64,000 nt of DNA from JAXLRU01 sp046330935 (GTDB taxonomy: Bacteria > Actinomycetota > Actinomycetes > Actinomycetales > Kineosporiaceae), in contig JAXLRU010000012.1 of the NCBI GenBank assembly GCA_046330935.1, forward strand, positions 10,529 to 74,528, given 5' to 3'. The notes under the pieces were generated by a model. The model had not been told where the DNA came from. It saw only the letters and a list, made by a program, of their open reading frames with translations, and did not search any database. Below, piece by piece: positions 57,037-64,000 of the stretch; the stretch's first letter is position 1, and each line of letters opens with the position of its first letter. Made by a program: the position numbers and the translations under genes.

Positions 57037-58578
57037 GTGGCCGTGCTGGCGGTCGCGGTCACGGCGTACTCGGTGCTGCAGTCGCTGGTGGTCCCCGCGC
57101 TCGCCACCGTGCAACGCGAGCTGCACACCGGCGCCGCGGCGACCGCCTGGGTGCTCACCACCTACCTCGTCAGCGCGTCGGTGCTCACGCCGGTCGCGGG
57201 CCGCCTCGCCGACCTGTTCGGCAAGCGGCCCGTCCTGGCGGCCGCCCTCGGGTTGCTGAGCCTCGGCTGCGTCGTCTCCGCCCTCGCCGGGTCGCTGCCC
57301 GTGATGCTGCTCGGCCGTGCCGTCCAGGGCAGCGGCGGGGCGGTGTTCCCCCTGGCCTTCGCCATCGTCGGCGACGTCGTCCCCGGCCACCGGCGTACCT
57401 CCGTGGTCGCCGCGCTGTCGGCCGTGCTCAGCGCCGGGGGCGCCGCGGGCACCGTGCTCGCCGGGCCGGTGATCGCCGTCGCGGGGTACCACGGGCTGTT
57501 CTGGGTGCCCGCGCTCGTCACGGCCGCCGCCGCCGTCGCGGCGTGGCTGGCCGTCCCCGCGCAGGCCCGGACCGGACGGCCCCTGCCCGTGGGCTGGGTG
57601 GGCGCCGGGCTGATGGCGGCCTGGCTGACCTGCCTGCTCCTCGCGATCAGCCTGCTCGGCAGGAGCGCACGCTGGTGGCCCGCCTCCGGCGCCCTGCTGG
57701 TGCTCGCCGCGGTGGGCGCCCGGTGGTGGTGGCGCCGCGAGTCGCGCGCCGGCCACCCGCTCGTCGACCCCGCCGTGCTCGCGGCGCCGCAGCTGCGGGC
57801 CGCCAACAGCGCCACCCTGCTGCTGGGCTTCGGCATGTTCGGCGCGTGGATGCTGCTGCCGCTGCTCGCCCAGCAGGACCCGGCCACGGGTGCGGGACTG
57901 GGCGTGCCCGCCGCCCGGGTGTGGCTGGTCATGATCCCGGGGGTGGTCGGCACCCTCCTCGTCACGAGGGCCTGCGCACCTGTGGCCCGGCGGCTCGCCG
58001 ACGCCGCACCCGTCGCGATCGGCGGCGCCGTCGCGGGCCTGGCCTACCTCGGCCTCGCGTTGTGGCACGACCGTCTGCTCGTCGTGGTCGGCTGGGCGCT
58101 GCTCGAGGGCATGGGCATCGGGCTGGCGTTCGCCGGGATCGCGGGCTGGGTGCTGTCCAGCGTCGACCGCTCGATGGCGGCCGTCGTCAGCGGGGTCAAC
58201 ACCGTCGCGCGCACGGTGGGCGGAACGCTCGGGACCACCGCCGCCGGCGGCCTCCTGCAGGCGTGGGCGACCCACGACGGCGTGCCCCGGGGCGCCGCCT
58301 ACGGCGTCAGCTTCACCGTGTTCGGGGTGTCACTGCTGGCGGCGGGCGCCGTCGCGGCGGACGCGGCGGCGCGTGCGGCTCACCAGCGCCGGCGTTCGGC
58401 GGGGGAGGAGCCCGACCGGGCGCGGGGCACCCAGCGGCGCGACCGCTCCGCCGAGCCGTCCGCAGCGACCGTCGGGACCGCTCGTGGCGGTCCCGCCGTG
58501 ACGACGCCGCCCGCCGCGGAGCCCTGCCGCAGCGCGCGTTCGACGTCGGCGGCGCCCGCCGGCCGCGCGAACCAGTAG
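57037..58578 (+). CDS. MFS transporter (DHA2/EmrB-like)
   Basis: The protein has twelve or more membrane helices with the MFS motif A-G-R-L-A-D-L-F-G-K-R-P after helix 2 and L-G-R-A-V-Q-G-S-G-G in helix 4, as in drug/H+ antiporters. The reading frame is open from the TauD stop, but the first ATG or GTG codon is GTG 57037, inside helix 1. A CTG at 56980 overlapping the TauD stop (CTGA) may be the true start and would give 532 residues. The 65-residue tail after the last helix runs 199 bp into the convergent GGDEF-EAL gene, which is unusual. Confidence 0.82.
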   Translation: MAVLAVAVTAYSVLQSLVVPALATVQRELHTGAAATAWVLTTYLVSASVLTPVAGRLADLFGKRPVLAAALGLLSLGCVVSALAGSLPVMLLGRAVQGSGGAVFPLAFAIVGDVVPGHRRTSVVAALSAVLSAGGAAGTVLAGPVIAVAGYHGLFWVPALVTAAAAVAAWLAVPAQARTGRPLPVGWVGAGLMAAWLTCLLLAISLLGRSARWWPASGALLVLAAVGARWWWRRESRAGHPLVDPAVLAAPQLRAANSATLLLGFGMFGAWMLLPLLAQQDPATGAGLGVPAARVWLVMIPGVVGTLLVTRACAPVARRLADAAPVAIGGAVAGLAYLGLALWHDRLLVVVGWALLEGMGIGLAFAGIAGWVLSSVDRSMAAVVSGVNTVARTVGGTLGTTAAGGLLQAWATHDGVPRGAAYGVSFTVFGVSLLAAGAVAADAAARAAHQRRRSAGEEPDRARGTQRRDRSAEPSAATVGTARGGPAVTTPPAAEPCRSARSTSAAPAGRANQ

Positions 58579-61500
58579 CCCTGCCCGTACTGGCAGCCCA
58601 GTTCCAGCAGCAGCTCCTGCTGGCGGGCCGTCTCCACGCCCTCGGCGATGACGTCGATCGAGAGGTTGCGGCCCATGAGCGCGATCGTGCGCACGAGCTC
58701 GCGGCTGGAGCTCTCGGCCTCCAGACGGACGACGAACGAGCGGTCGATCTTCAGGGCGTGGATGGGGAAGCGGTGCAGGGCCTCCAAGGAGGAGTAACCC
58801 GTCCCGAAGTCGTCGATGTGCAGGTGGAGGCCGCGGTCCTGCAGCTGGCGCAGCGTGTCGGTGGCCTCCTCGGCGTTGCCCATGACGACGCCCTCGGTGA
58901 TCTCCAGGGTCAGCCACTGCGCCGACATCCCCGCCTGCGCCAGGGCGCGGTCCAGCTCGCTGAGGAGGTCCCCCTGCCAGAACTCGCGGTTGGAGAGGTT
59001 GACGCTGACCCGCGTGGAGGGCGGCAGCAGGCCCTGCTCCTTCCAGCCCGCCAGGTCGCGGCACACCTCGTCGATGACCCGGCGGCCGAGCGGGACGATC
59101 AGCCCGGTCTCCTCCGCCACGGCGAGGAACTCCCCGGGCGCGATCAGGCCGCGCTCGGGGTGCCGCCAGCGGACGAGGGCCTCCAGCGCGAAGATCTCGC
59201 CGGTGGCCAGGTCGACGATGGGTTGGTAGTGCGGCTCCAGCTCGCCGGCGTCGACCGCGCGGCGCAGATCGGACTCGGTGCGCAGCCGCGACACCGCGCC
59301 CTCGTGCATGGCCGTGTCGAACACCATGAACGTGCCGCGCTCGTGGGACTTCGCCCGGTACATGGCGATGTCGGCGTCGCGCAGGACCTCCTCGGCGTGG
59401 CGGTAGCCGGTCTGGCTCATCGCGATGCCGACGCTCGCCGTCGCCACCACCGGGTGCCCCTGCAGGTCGTAGGGCTCCGCGAGGTGCTGCTGGAGGCGGT
59501 CGACGGCCTTGAGCACGTCGGCGGAGGACCGGACGTCGGTGAGCAGGATGGCGAACTCGTCCCCGCCCAGCCGGGCGGCGGTGTCGGTGTCACGCAGGTG
59601 CTTGCTCAAGCGTTCCGCCACGCGCACGAGCAGCATGTCGCCCGTGAGGTGGCCGAGGCTGTCGTTGACGACCTTGAACCCGTCGAGGTCGAGGAACAGG
59701 ACGGCGAACCCGACGTCCTTGCGCCGCTCCAGGTGGGCGACGGCGCGCTCCAACCGGTCGAAGAACAGCGTCCGGTTCGGCAGTCCCGTCAGCGGGTCGT
59801 ACAGCGCCTGGTAGCGCAGCCGGTCCTCGAGCTGCTTGCGCTCGGTGACGTCGGTGTGGGAGCCCACCATCCGCACGGCCGCGCCGTCCGGCCCCGGCAC
59901 CGGCAGTGCCCGCACCAGGACCCAGCGGTAGCTGCCGTCCTTGGCGAGCATCCGGTGCTCGTGCTCCAGGGGCAGGCAGCGGGCGCGCGAGGCGAGCACG
60001 GCCGCCTCGAGGGCCTCCCGGTCGTCGGGGTGCACCCGGCCCAGCCACTCCCGGGGGTCGGCCCCGAGCTCGTCGACGCCGTAGCCGAACAGCGCGGCCC
60101 ACCGCGGCGCGAGGTAGATGCTGCCGTGCGCGAGGTCCCAGTCCCACAGGCCGTCGTTGGCGGCCTCGGCGGCCAGCGCGTAGCGCTCCTCGCTCACCCG
60201 CACCTCCTCCACCAGGTGACGTTCGCGCTGGTAGGCGGAGGTGAGGTCGCGCTGCTGCTGGTGCAGGGACGCCAGCATCTCGGCGCGGTCGAGGGCCGCG
60301 GCGAGCAGCCCCGACCAGTGGAAGTACGCCTCGCGGCCGGTCGGCGTCGTCGTCTCGACGGGGCCGACGAGGCTGACCAGGCCCCAGGAGCGCAACGCCG
60401 TGCGCAGGGGCAGCACGAACACCGGCTCGGGGGTGCCCGCCGCCCGGTCGAGCAGGGTCCGCGGGGGGAAGGCCTCCACGCACAACCGTTCCGAGGCGGC
60501 GACGTCGGTCTCCCCGGCCGTCATCGGCCCCTGGCCGCGGCGCAGGACGGTGCGGGTGTCCAGCTGCTCGCGGGGGCGGGTCCAGACGCCGAGGGCGCCG
60601 GCCGCCAGGCCCGCCTCGCGCAGCCAGCGCAGGTCGTGCGGGTCGTCGCTCTCGACGAGGCTCATCGTGACGTCGAAGTCGCTGTGCAGGATCCGCTGCA
60701 CGCGCTCGGCGGTGTTCACCCAGCTGGCGCCGGCGGCCTGGGCGAGCAGGGACGCGAGCTCGCGGACGTGGTCGCCTGCCTGCCCCGAGACGGTGGCGTC
60801 CGCGGGGAGCAGGCGCAGGGTGGCGTCCATGACGGCCGTCAGGGTCTGCGGCCGCGGGTGGATCTCGTACAGCTGGGCGACCAGGTCGCTCGCCCGCGCG
60901 TGCAGCTGCGGGTCGTCCGCGCCGGTGACGATGCTCGCCAGGGTGTCGACCAGCCGGGTGGCGGGCTCGGTGGCGTCCTCCCGCAGCGTCGGGGGGATCT
61001 GCAGCAGCAGCGCCTCGGCGACGTCGGCGGTGCGGGCCGTCGCGGCGCCCTCCTGCCCGCGCGGGGAGCAGGCGTGGACGGCGCTGCACCCGCAGGAGCG
61101 GCGGGGGACGAACGTGGTGGGCAGCAGGTGCCGGCCGGGGGAGACCTCGCGCCCGGCCACCAGGTCGAGGGCCAGCCGGCCCGCCTTGGCGCCCATCCGG
61201 TCCACCGACTGCGACACGGTCGCCAGCGGCGGGTCGCAGACGGCGGCGCCCGCGATGTCGTCGAACCCGACGATCGCGAGGTCGCGGGGGATCCGCAGCC
61301 CGTAGGACGTGAGGGCCGACATGATCGACAGGGCGATCATGTCGTTGCCGCAGACGACGGCGGTGGCCGGCAGCCCGTCGGCGACCAGGGCCCGGGCGAC
61401 GGCGATGCCGTGGGAGGGCATGTAGCCCCCGCTGTCGTAGAACAGGCCTTCCGAGGACAGCCCGAGCTCCGCGAGCGTCGCCGCCCACGCCTCCTGGCGT

Positions 61501-61922
61501 TCGCGGATGTCGTGCTGGAGGAGGCGGCCGACGAACGCGATCCGCTGGTGGCCGTGGCGGTGCAGGTCGAGGACGGCCTCGCGCACCCCGACGGCGTTGT
61601 CGGGCCGCACCTGCGGAGCCTCAAGGCCGTCGACCTCGTGGCTGACGAGCACGAGCGGCTTGCCGAGCCGGCGCAGCTCCATCAGGTACTCGTCGGTCAC
61701 CGCCTGGGTGACGACCACGAACGCGTCGGCGTGGTCCCAGCCGACGGGCAGGTCGAAGTCGGGGACGTCCGCGTGGTCGTCGTAGATGCGGCTGTCGAGG
61801 GTCTGCAGCGCGAGCACGCTCCCACCCGCTGCGGCCACGACCTCGGTCACACCCTTGAGGACGGTGCCGAAGAAGGGGCCGGCGAGCAACGGCGTGAGCA
61901 CGCCGATCACCGGTGCGCGCAT
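58380..61922 (-). CDS. LacI-type sensor / PAS / GGDEF / EAL c-di-GMP enzyme
   Basis: The 1180-residue protein starts with a LacI/periplasmic-binding type-1 domain (I-G-V-L-T-P, V-V-C-G-N-D-M-I-A, I-V-G-F-D-D-I-A-G) but has no helix-turn-helix and no signal peptide, so it is a cytoplasmic ligand sensor. A GAF-like region, a PAS domain (D-W-D-L, G-Y-G-V-D-E-L, V-T-E-R-K) and then GGDEF and EAL follow. GGDEF is intact with an RxxD site before it. EAL is intact (A-L-E-A-L-V-R-W, V-N-L-S, L-E-I-T-E, D-D-F-G-T-G, A-E-G-V-E). It can make and break c-di-GMP. ATG 61922 has GGAGG upstream; 61973 is a longer, less likely start. Confidence 0.92.
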   Translation of the reverse strand: MRAPVIGVLTPLLAGPFFGTVLKGVTEVVAAAGGSVLALQTLDSRIYDDHADVPDFDLPVGWDHADAFVVVTQAVTDEYLMELRRLGKPLVLVSHEVDGLEAPQVRPDNAVGVREAVLDLHRHGHQRIAFVGRLLQHDIRERQEAWAATLAELGLSSEGLFYDSGGYMPSHGIAVARALVADGLPATAVVCGNDMIALSIMSALTSYGLRIPRDLAIVGFDDIAGAAVCDPPLATVSQSVDRMGAKAGRLALDLVAGREVSPGRHLLPTTFVPRRSCGCSAVHACSPRGQEGAATARTADVAEALLLQIPPTLREDATEPATRLVDTLASIVTGADDPQLHARASDLVAQLYEIHPRPQTLTAVMDATLRLLPADATVSGQAGDHVRELASLLAQAAGASWVNTAERVQRILHSDFDVTMSLVESDDPHDLRWLREAGLAAGALGVWTRPREQLDTRTVLRRGQGPMTAGETDVAASERLCVEAFPPRTLLDRAAGTPEPVFVLPLRTALRSWGLVSLVGPVETTTPTGREAYFHWSGLLAAALDRAEMLASLHQQQRDLTSAYQRERHLVEEVRVSEERYALAAEAANDGLWDWDLAHGSIYLAPRWAALFGYGVDELGADPREWLGRVHPDDREALEAAVLASRARCLPLEHEHRMLAKDGSYRWVLVRALPVPGPDGAAVRMVGSHTDVTERKQLEDRLRYQALYDPLTGLPNRTLFFDRLERAVAHLERRKDVGFAVLFLDLDGFKVVNDSLGHLTGDMLLVRVAERLSKHLRDTDTAARLGGDEFAILLTDVRSSADVLKAVDRLQQHLAEPYDLQGHPVVATASVGIAMSQTGYRHAEEVLRDADIAMYRAKSHERGTFMVFDTAMHEGAVSRLRTESDLRRAVDAGELEPHYQPIVDLATGEIFALEALVRWRHPERGLIAPGEFLAVAEETGLIVPLGRRVIDEVCRDLAGWKEQGLLPPSTRVSVNLSNREFWQGDLLSELDRALAQAGMSAQWLTLEITEGVVMGNAEEATDTLRQLQDRGLHLHIDDFGTGYSSLEALHRFPIHALKIDRSFVVRLEAESSSRELVRTIALMGRNLSIDVIAEGVETARQQELLLELGCQYGQGYWFARPAGAADVERALRQGSAAGGVVTAGPPRAVPTVAADGSAERSRRWVPRARSGSSPAERRRW

Positions 61923-62027
61923 GCGTCCTCCGATCGTGGGGCGCTGACCCGACGTCGTAGGCATCGTCGGCAACCGGCGTGACCTGTACCCGCGCGGGGT
62001 GAGGAGTTCGTCCGATTGCGTACCTGC

Positions 62028-62681
62028 TCAGCGGCGCAGCGGGGCGCCCTGCTCCGGCGTGAGGGCGGCGTCCATGGCGGCGCGCAGGCGCGCCACCTGG
62101 TCGGCCAACCGCGAGACGCCCTCGGCCAGCGCGCCGTCCACGGTCACCCGGGCCTGGGAGCGGACGAGGTCGACCTGGGCTTCGACGTCGCCCAGCCGCG
62201 CGTCGAGGTCGGCGAGGAGTTCCGGCCCGGCAGCCTCGGGCAGGGACCGCCGCAGCAGCTCGGCCTGGTGCTCCAGCCGCTGGGTCTTGCGGTGCAGGTC
62301 GACGAACACCGAGACCTTCGCGCGCAGCACCCACGGGTCGAACGGCTTGCTCAGGTAGTCGACGGCGCCGGCGGCGTACCCGCGGAAGGCGTGGTGGGCC
62401 TCCTTGTCGATGGCGGTGAGGAAGAGGATGGGGATGTCGCGGGTGCGCTCGCGCCGCTTGATGTGGGCGGCGGTCTCGTAGCCGTCCATCCCCGGCATCT
62501 GCACGTCCAGCAGGATCGCCGCGAAGTCGTCGGTGAGCAGCGCCTTGAGCGCCTCCTCGCCCGAGGTCGCGCGGACCAGCGTCTGGTCGAGGGAGCTGAG
62601 GATCGCCTCCAGCGCGAGCAGGTTCTCGGGCCGGTCGTCGACGAGCAGGATCTTGGCCTTGTCGGCTGCGCTGGTGCTCAC
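62028..62681 (-). CDS. Response regulator, receiver domain with coiled C-terminus
   Basis: The 217-residue protein has a canonical receiver: D-D at 15-16, phospho-acceptor Asp59 in L-L-D-V-Q-M-P-G-M-D-G, Thr89 and Lys112 in Y-L-S-K-P-F. The remaining 90 residues are helical (L-E-H-Q-A-E-L-L-R-R) with no DNA-binding or enzymatic domain. Such regulators appear with CheB/CheR in hybrid sensory systems. GTG 62681 overlaps the CheB stop (GTGA). A 105-bp gap separates its stop from the downstream sensor gene. Confidence 0.9.
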   Translation of the reverse strand: MSTSAADKAKILLVDDRPENLLALEAILSSLDQTLVRATSGEEALKALLTDDFAAILLDVQMPGMDGYETAAHIKRRERTRDIPILFLTAIDKEAHHAFRGYAAGAVDYLSKPFDPWVLRAKVSVFVDLHRKTQRLEHQAELLRRSLPEAAGPELLADLDARLGDVEAQVDLVRSQARVTVDGALAEGVSRLADQVARLRAAMDAALTPEQGAPLRR

Positions 62682-63328
62682 GGGAGCCTCTCGTCGGGGT
62701 GGGGACGGGCGGGTGCGGCGGCGGGTGCCGGGGAGGGCAGCACCGCGCGCAGGCGGCGGCCGAGGACGCGGGGGTCGGCGACGGCGTCGGGGCGCCACGC
62801 GGACAGCCCGGCGGCGGGCATCTCGGTGCGGGTCGCCGTCGAGGGGTCCTGCACGAGCACGAGGCCGCCCCGGCGGCCCACCTCGGTGAGGCCGTGCGCG
62901 CCGTCGCGCCCGGCACCGCTGAGCAGGACGGCGGCCAGCCCGGCCCCCAGCGCCTGCGCGGCGGACTCGAACGCGACGTCGATGGACGGGCGGCTGTACT
63001 CGACGGGTGCCTCGACGCTCAGCGAGAACGAGACGTCGCCCTCGGCCTCGGCGACGAGCACGTGGTAGTCGGGCGGGGCGAGGTGGACGGCCCCGGGCTG
63101 CAGGCGGTTCTGGTCGCCCACCTCCACGAGGTCCTGGCCGCTGCAGCGGTGCACGGCCTGGCGGAGGATGTGCGCGCTGGAGCTGCGCGCGCGGTGGAGC
63201 ACCAGCAGGACGGGCACCGGCAGCGGCGCGGGCAGCTCGTCGAGCAGGGCGCAGGCGGCGTCGAGCCCGCCCCAGGAGCCGCCGACGACGACCAGCTCGA
63301 CCGCGCGCGGCGGCGGGGCGGGGCTCAC
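62678..63328 (-). CDS. cheB: CheB-type protein-glutamate methylesterase without receiver
   Basis: The 216-residue protein is a stand-alone CheB catalytic domain with Ser18 in V-V-G-G-S-W-G-G, His45 in L-V-L-H-R-A-R and Asp142 in L-L-S-G-A-G-R-D-G-A-H-G. It lacks the N-terminal receiver of chemotaxis CheB, so its control differs. GTG 63328 overlaps the CheR stop. Methylesterase partners could be the MCP in this window or a histidine kinase upstream of it. Confidence 0.92.
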   Translation of the reverse strand: MSPAPPPRAVELVVVGGSWGGLDAACALLDELPAPLPVPVLLVLHRARSSSAHILRQAVHRCSGQDLVEVGDQNRLQPGAVHLAPPDYHVLVAEAEGDVSFSLSVEAPVEYSRPSIDVAFESAAQALGAGLAAVLLSGAGRDGAHGLTEVGRRGGLVLVQDPSTATRTEMPAAGLSAWRPDAVADPRVLGRRLRAVLPSPAPAAAPARPHPDERLP

Positions 63329-64000
63329 CGGCGCTTCCGGTACAGGCGCAGGTCCTCGTCGAGCGGGTCGTAGGCCTCCCCGGCGTCGGTGTGGCGCAGG
63401 CTCTCCTTCAACCCCAGCCCGAGCACCCCGCCGGGGGTGAGGCTGTCGAGGAACAGCCGGTGCACGTGGTTCTGCAACTGCCGGTCGAAGTAGATCATCA
63501 CGTTGCGGCAGATGATGAGGTGGAACTCGTTGAACGACCGGTCGGAGACGAGGTTGTGCTGGGCGAAGATCACGTTCTCGCGCAGCGCCGGGTCGAAGCG
63601 GGCCGCGTCGTACCCGGTCGTGTAGTAGTCGCTGAACGCGCGTGAGCCGCCCGCGGCCAGGTAGTTCTCCGTGTACTCGCGCATCTTCGCCAGCGGGTAC
63701 ACCCCCGCGGAGGCCACCGCCAGCACCTGCTCGTTGATGTCGGTCGCGTAGATCCGCGTGCGTGCGAGCAGCCCCACCTCGCGCAGCAGGATCGCCAGCG
63801 CGTAGGTCTCCTCGCCCGTGGAGCACCCGGCCACCCACACCCGCAGGAACGGGTAGGTGCGCAGCGTCGGGACCACCGTGGCGCGCAGGGCCGCGAAGAA
63901 CGGCGGGTCCCGGAACATCGACGTCACGTTGATGGACAGGTCCTGCAGGAGCCGGTCCATCACCTGAGGATCGTGCAGGACGCGGTCGAGCAAGGCCGTC
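63325..64000 (-). CDS. cheR: CheR-type protein-glutamate methyltransferase, N-terminus outside the window
   Basis: The gene is cut by the right window edge; 224 C-terminal residues are visible. The SAM-binding site reads V-W-V-A-G-C-S-T-G-E-E-T-Y-A-L-A, and the later I-C-R-N-V-M-I-Y-F and T-S-M-F-R-D-P motifs are typical of CheR. It adds methyl groups to glutamates of receptors. A TTG at 63993 is not a convincing start because the frame continues upstream. The stop overlaps the start of cheB, so the two are co-translated. Confidence 0.92.
   Translation of the reverse strand, partial: TALLDRVLHDPQVMDRLLQDLSINVTSMFRDPPFFAALRATVVPTLRTYPFLRVWVAGCSTGEETYALAILLREVGLLARTRIYATDINEQVLAVASAGVYPLAKMREYTENYLAAGGSRAFSDYYTTGYDAARFDPALRENVIFAQHNLVSDRSFNEFHLIICRNVMIYFDRQLQNHVHRLFLDSLTPGGVLGLGLKESLRHTDAGEAYDPLDEDLRLYRKRR

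Noticed and set aside
57543..61982. A 1479-codon plus-strand open frame
   Set aside because: Mirror of the LacI-sensor GGDEF-EAL gene; Val/Leu/Gly/Arg-rich repeats with no domain.

Overview
The window is a stretch of a very GC-rich actinobacterial chromosome. Several things point there: almost exclusive G/C third codon positions, many GTG starts, an F420-dependent luciferase-like oxidoreductase, the clpS-DUF2017-(MBL)-rph-rdgB block, DUF2510, DUF3618 and DUF2795 proteins, an actinobacterial SAM-IV riboswitch, and many TAnnnT boxes 6-8 nt before a GTG or ATG (leaderless transcripts). Chemotaxis methylation genes, an MCP and several c-di-GMP proteins suggest a motile soil or rock actinobacterium of the Kineosporiales/Geodermatophilales kind; that placement is inference.

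Layout. 1-5.8 kb: a plus-strand catabolic cluster with two peptide-type ABC permeases, a ureohydrolase with a long N-terminus, an isochorismatase-fold cysteine hydrolase, a solute-binding lipoprotein and a lactonase-like metallo-hydrolase. 5.9-13.7 kb: an alpha/beta hydrolase, a DJ-1/PfpI protein, a coupled AI-2E transporter-GNAT-GH114 operon, a spherulin-4-like hydrolase and RecQ. 13.7-19 kb: a lysine/ornithine-decarboxylase-like PLP enzyme, a MASE1-like/PAS/GGDEF/EAL protein and an RDD membrane protein. 19-28 kb: housekeeping genes, namely nicotinate phosphoribosyltransferase, clpS, DUF2017, a Nudix-like protein, an MBL protein, RNase PH, RdgB, a membrane-anchored molybdopterin oxidoreductase, tRNA-Leu and Bcp. 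28-38 kb: DUF3618, a GroES-like protein, a P450 coupled to a LacI regulator, the F420 oxidoreductase, a DUF2795 protein, a GH6-like secreted protein without its catalytic aspartates, a PHP hydrolase, and a class-V PLP enzyme behind a SAM-IV riboswitch. 38-47 kb: MarR, two GNATs, tRNA-Lys, PPDK, an NhaA-DsbA fusion, a DUF2510 microprotein, tRNA-His and oligoribonuclease. 47-58.6 kb: a PrsW-like protease, a GH51 arabinofuranosidase, a GlxA-type regulator, a PilZ-bearing MCP, an LCP ligase, a TauD dioxygenase and an MFS pump. 58.4-64 kb: a minus-strand operon cheR-cheB-response regulator followed by a LacI-type sensor/PAS/GGDEF/EAL protein.

Two cross-cutting points matter for readers. First, four genes (alpha/beta hydrolase, GH114, the decarboxylase-like enzyme, DUF2017) are each broken by one missing base in a short G/C run. 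The shared signature suggests consensus sequencing error rather than four pseudogenes. Second, second-messenger signalling is dense: two GGDEF-EAL proteins (one with a degraded EAL site), one MCP with a c-di-GMP-binding PilZ tail, and a CheR/CheB pair next to a sugar-sensor-like c-di-GMP enzyme. No CRISPR array, insertion sequence, integrase or rRNA was seen.
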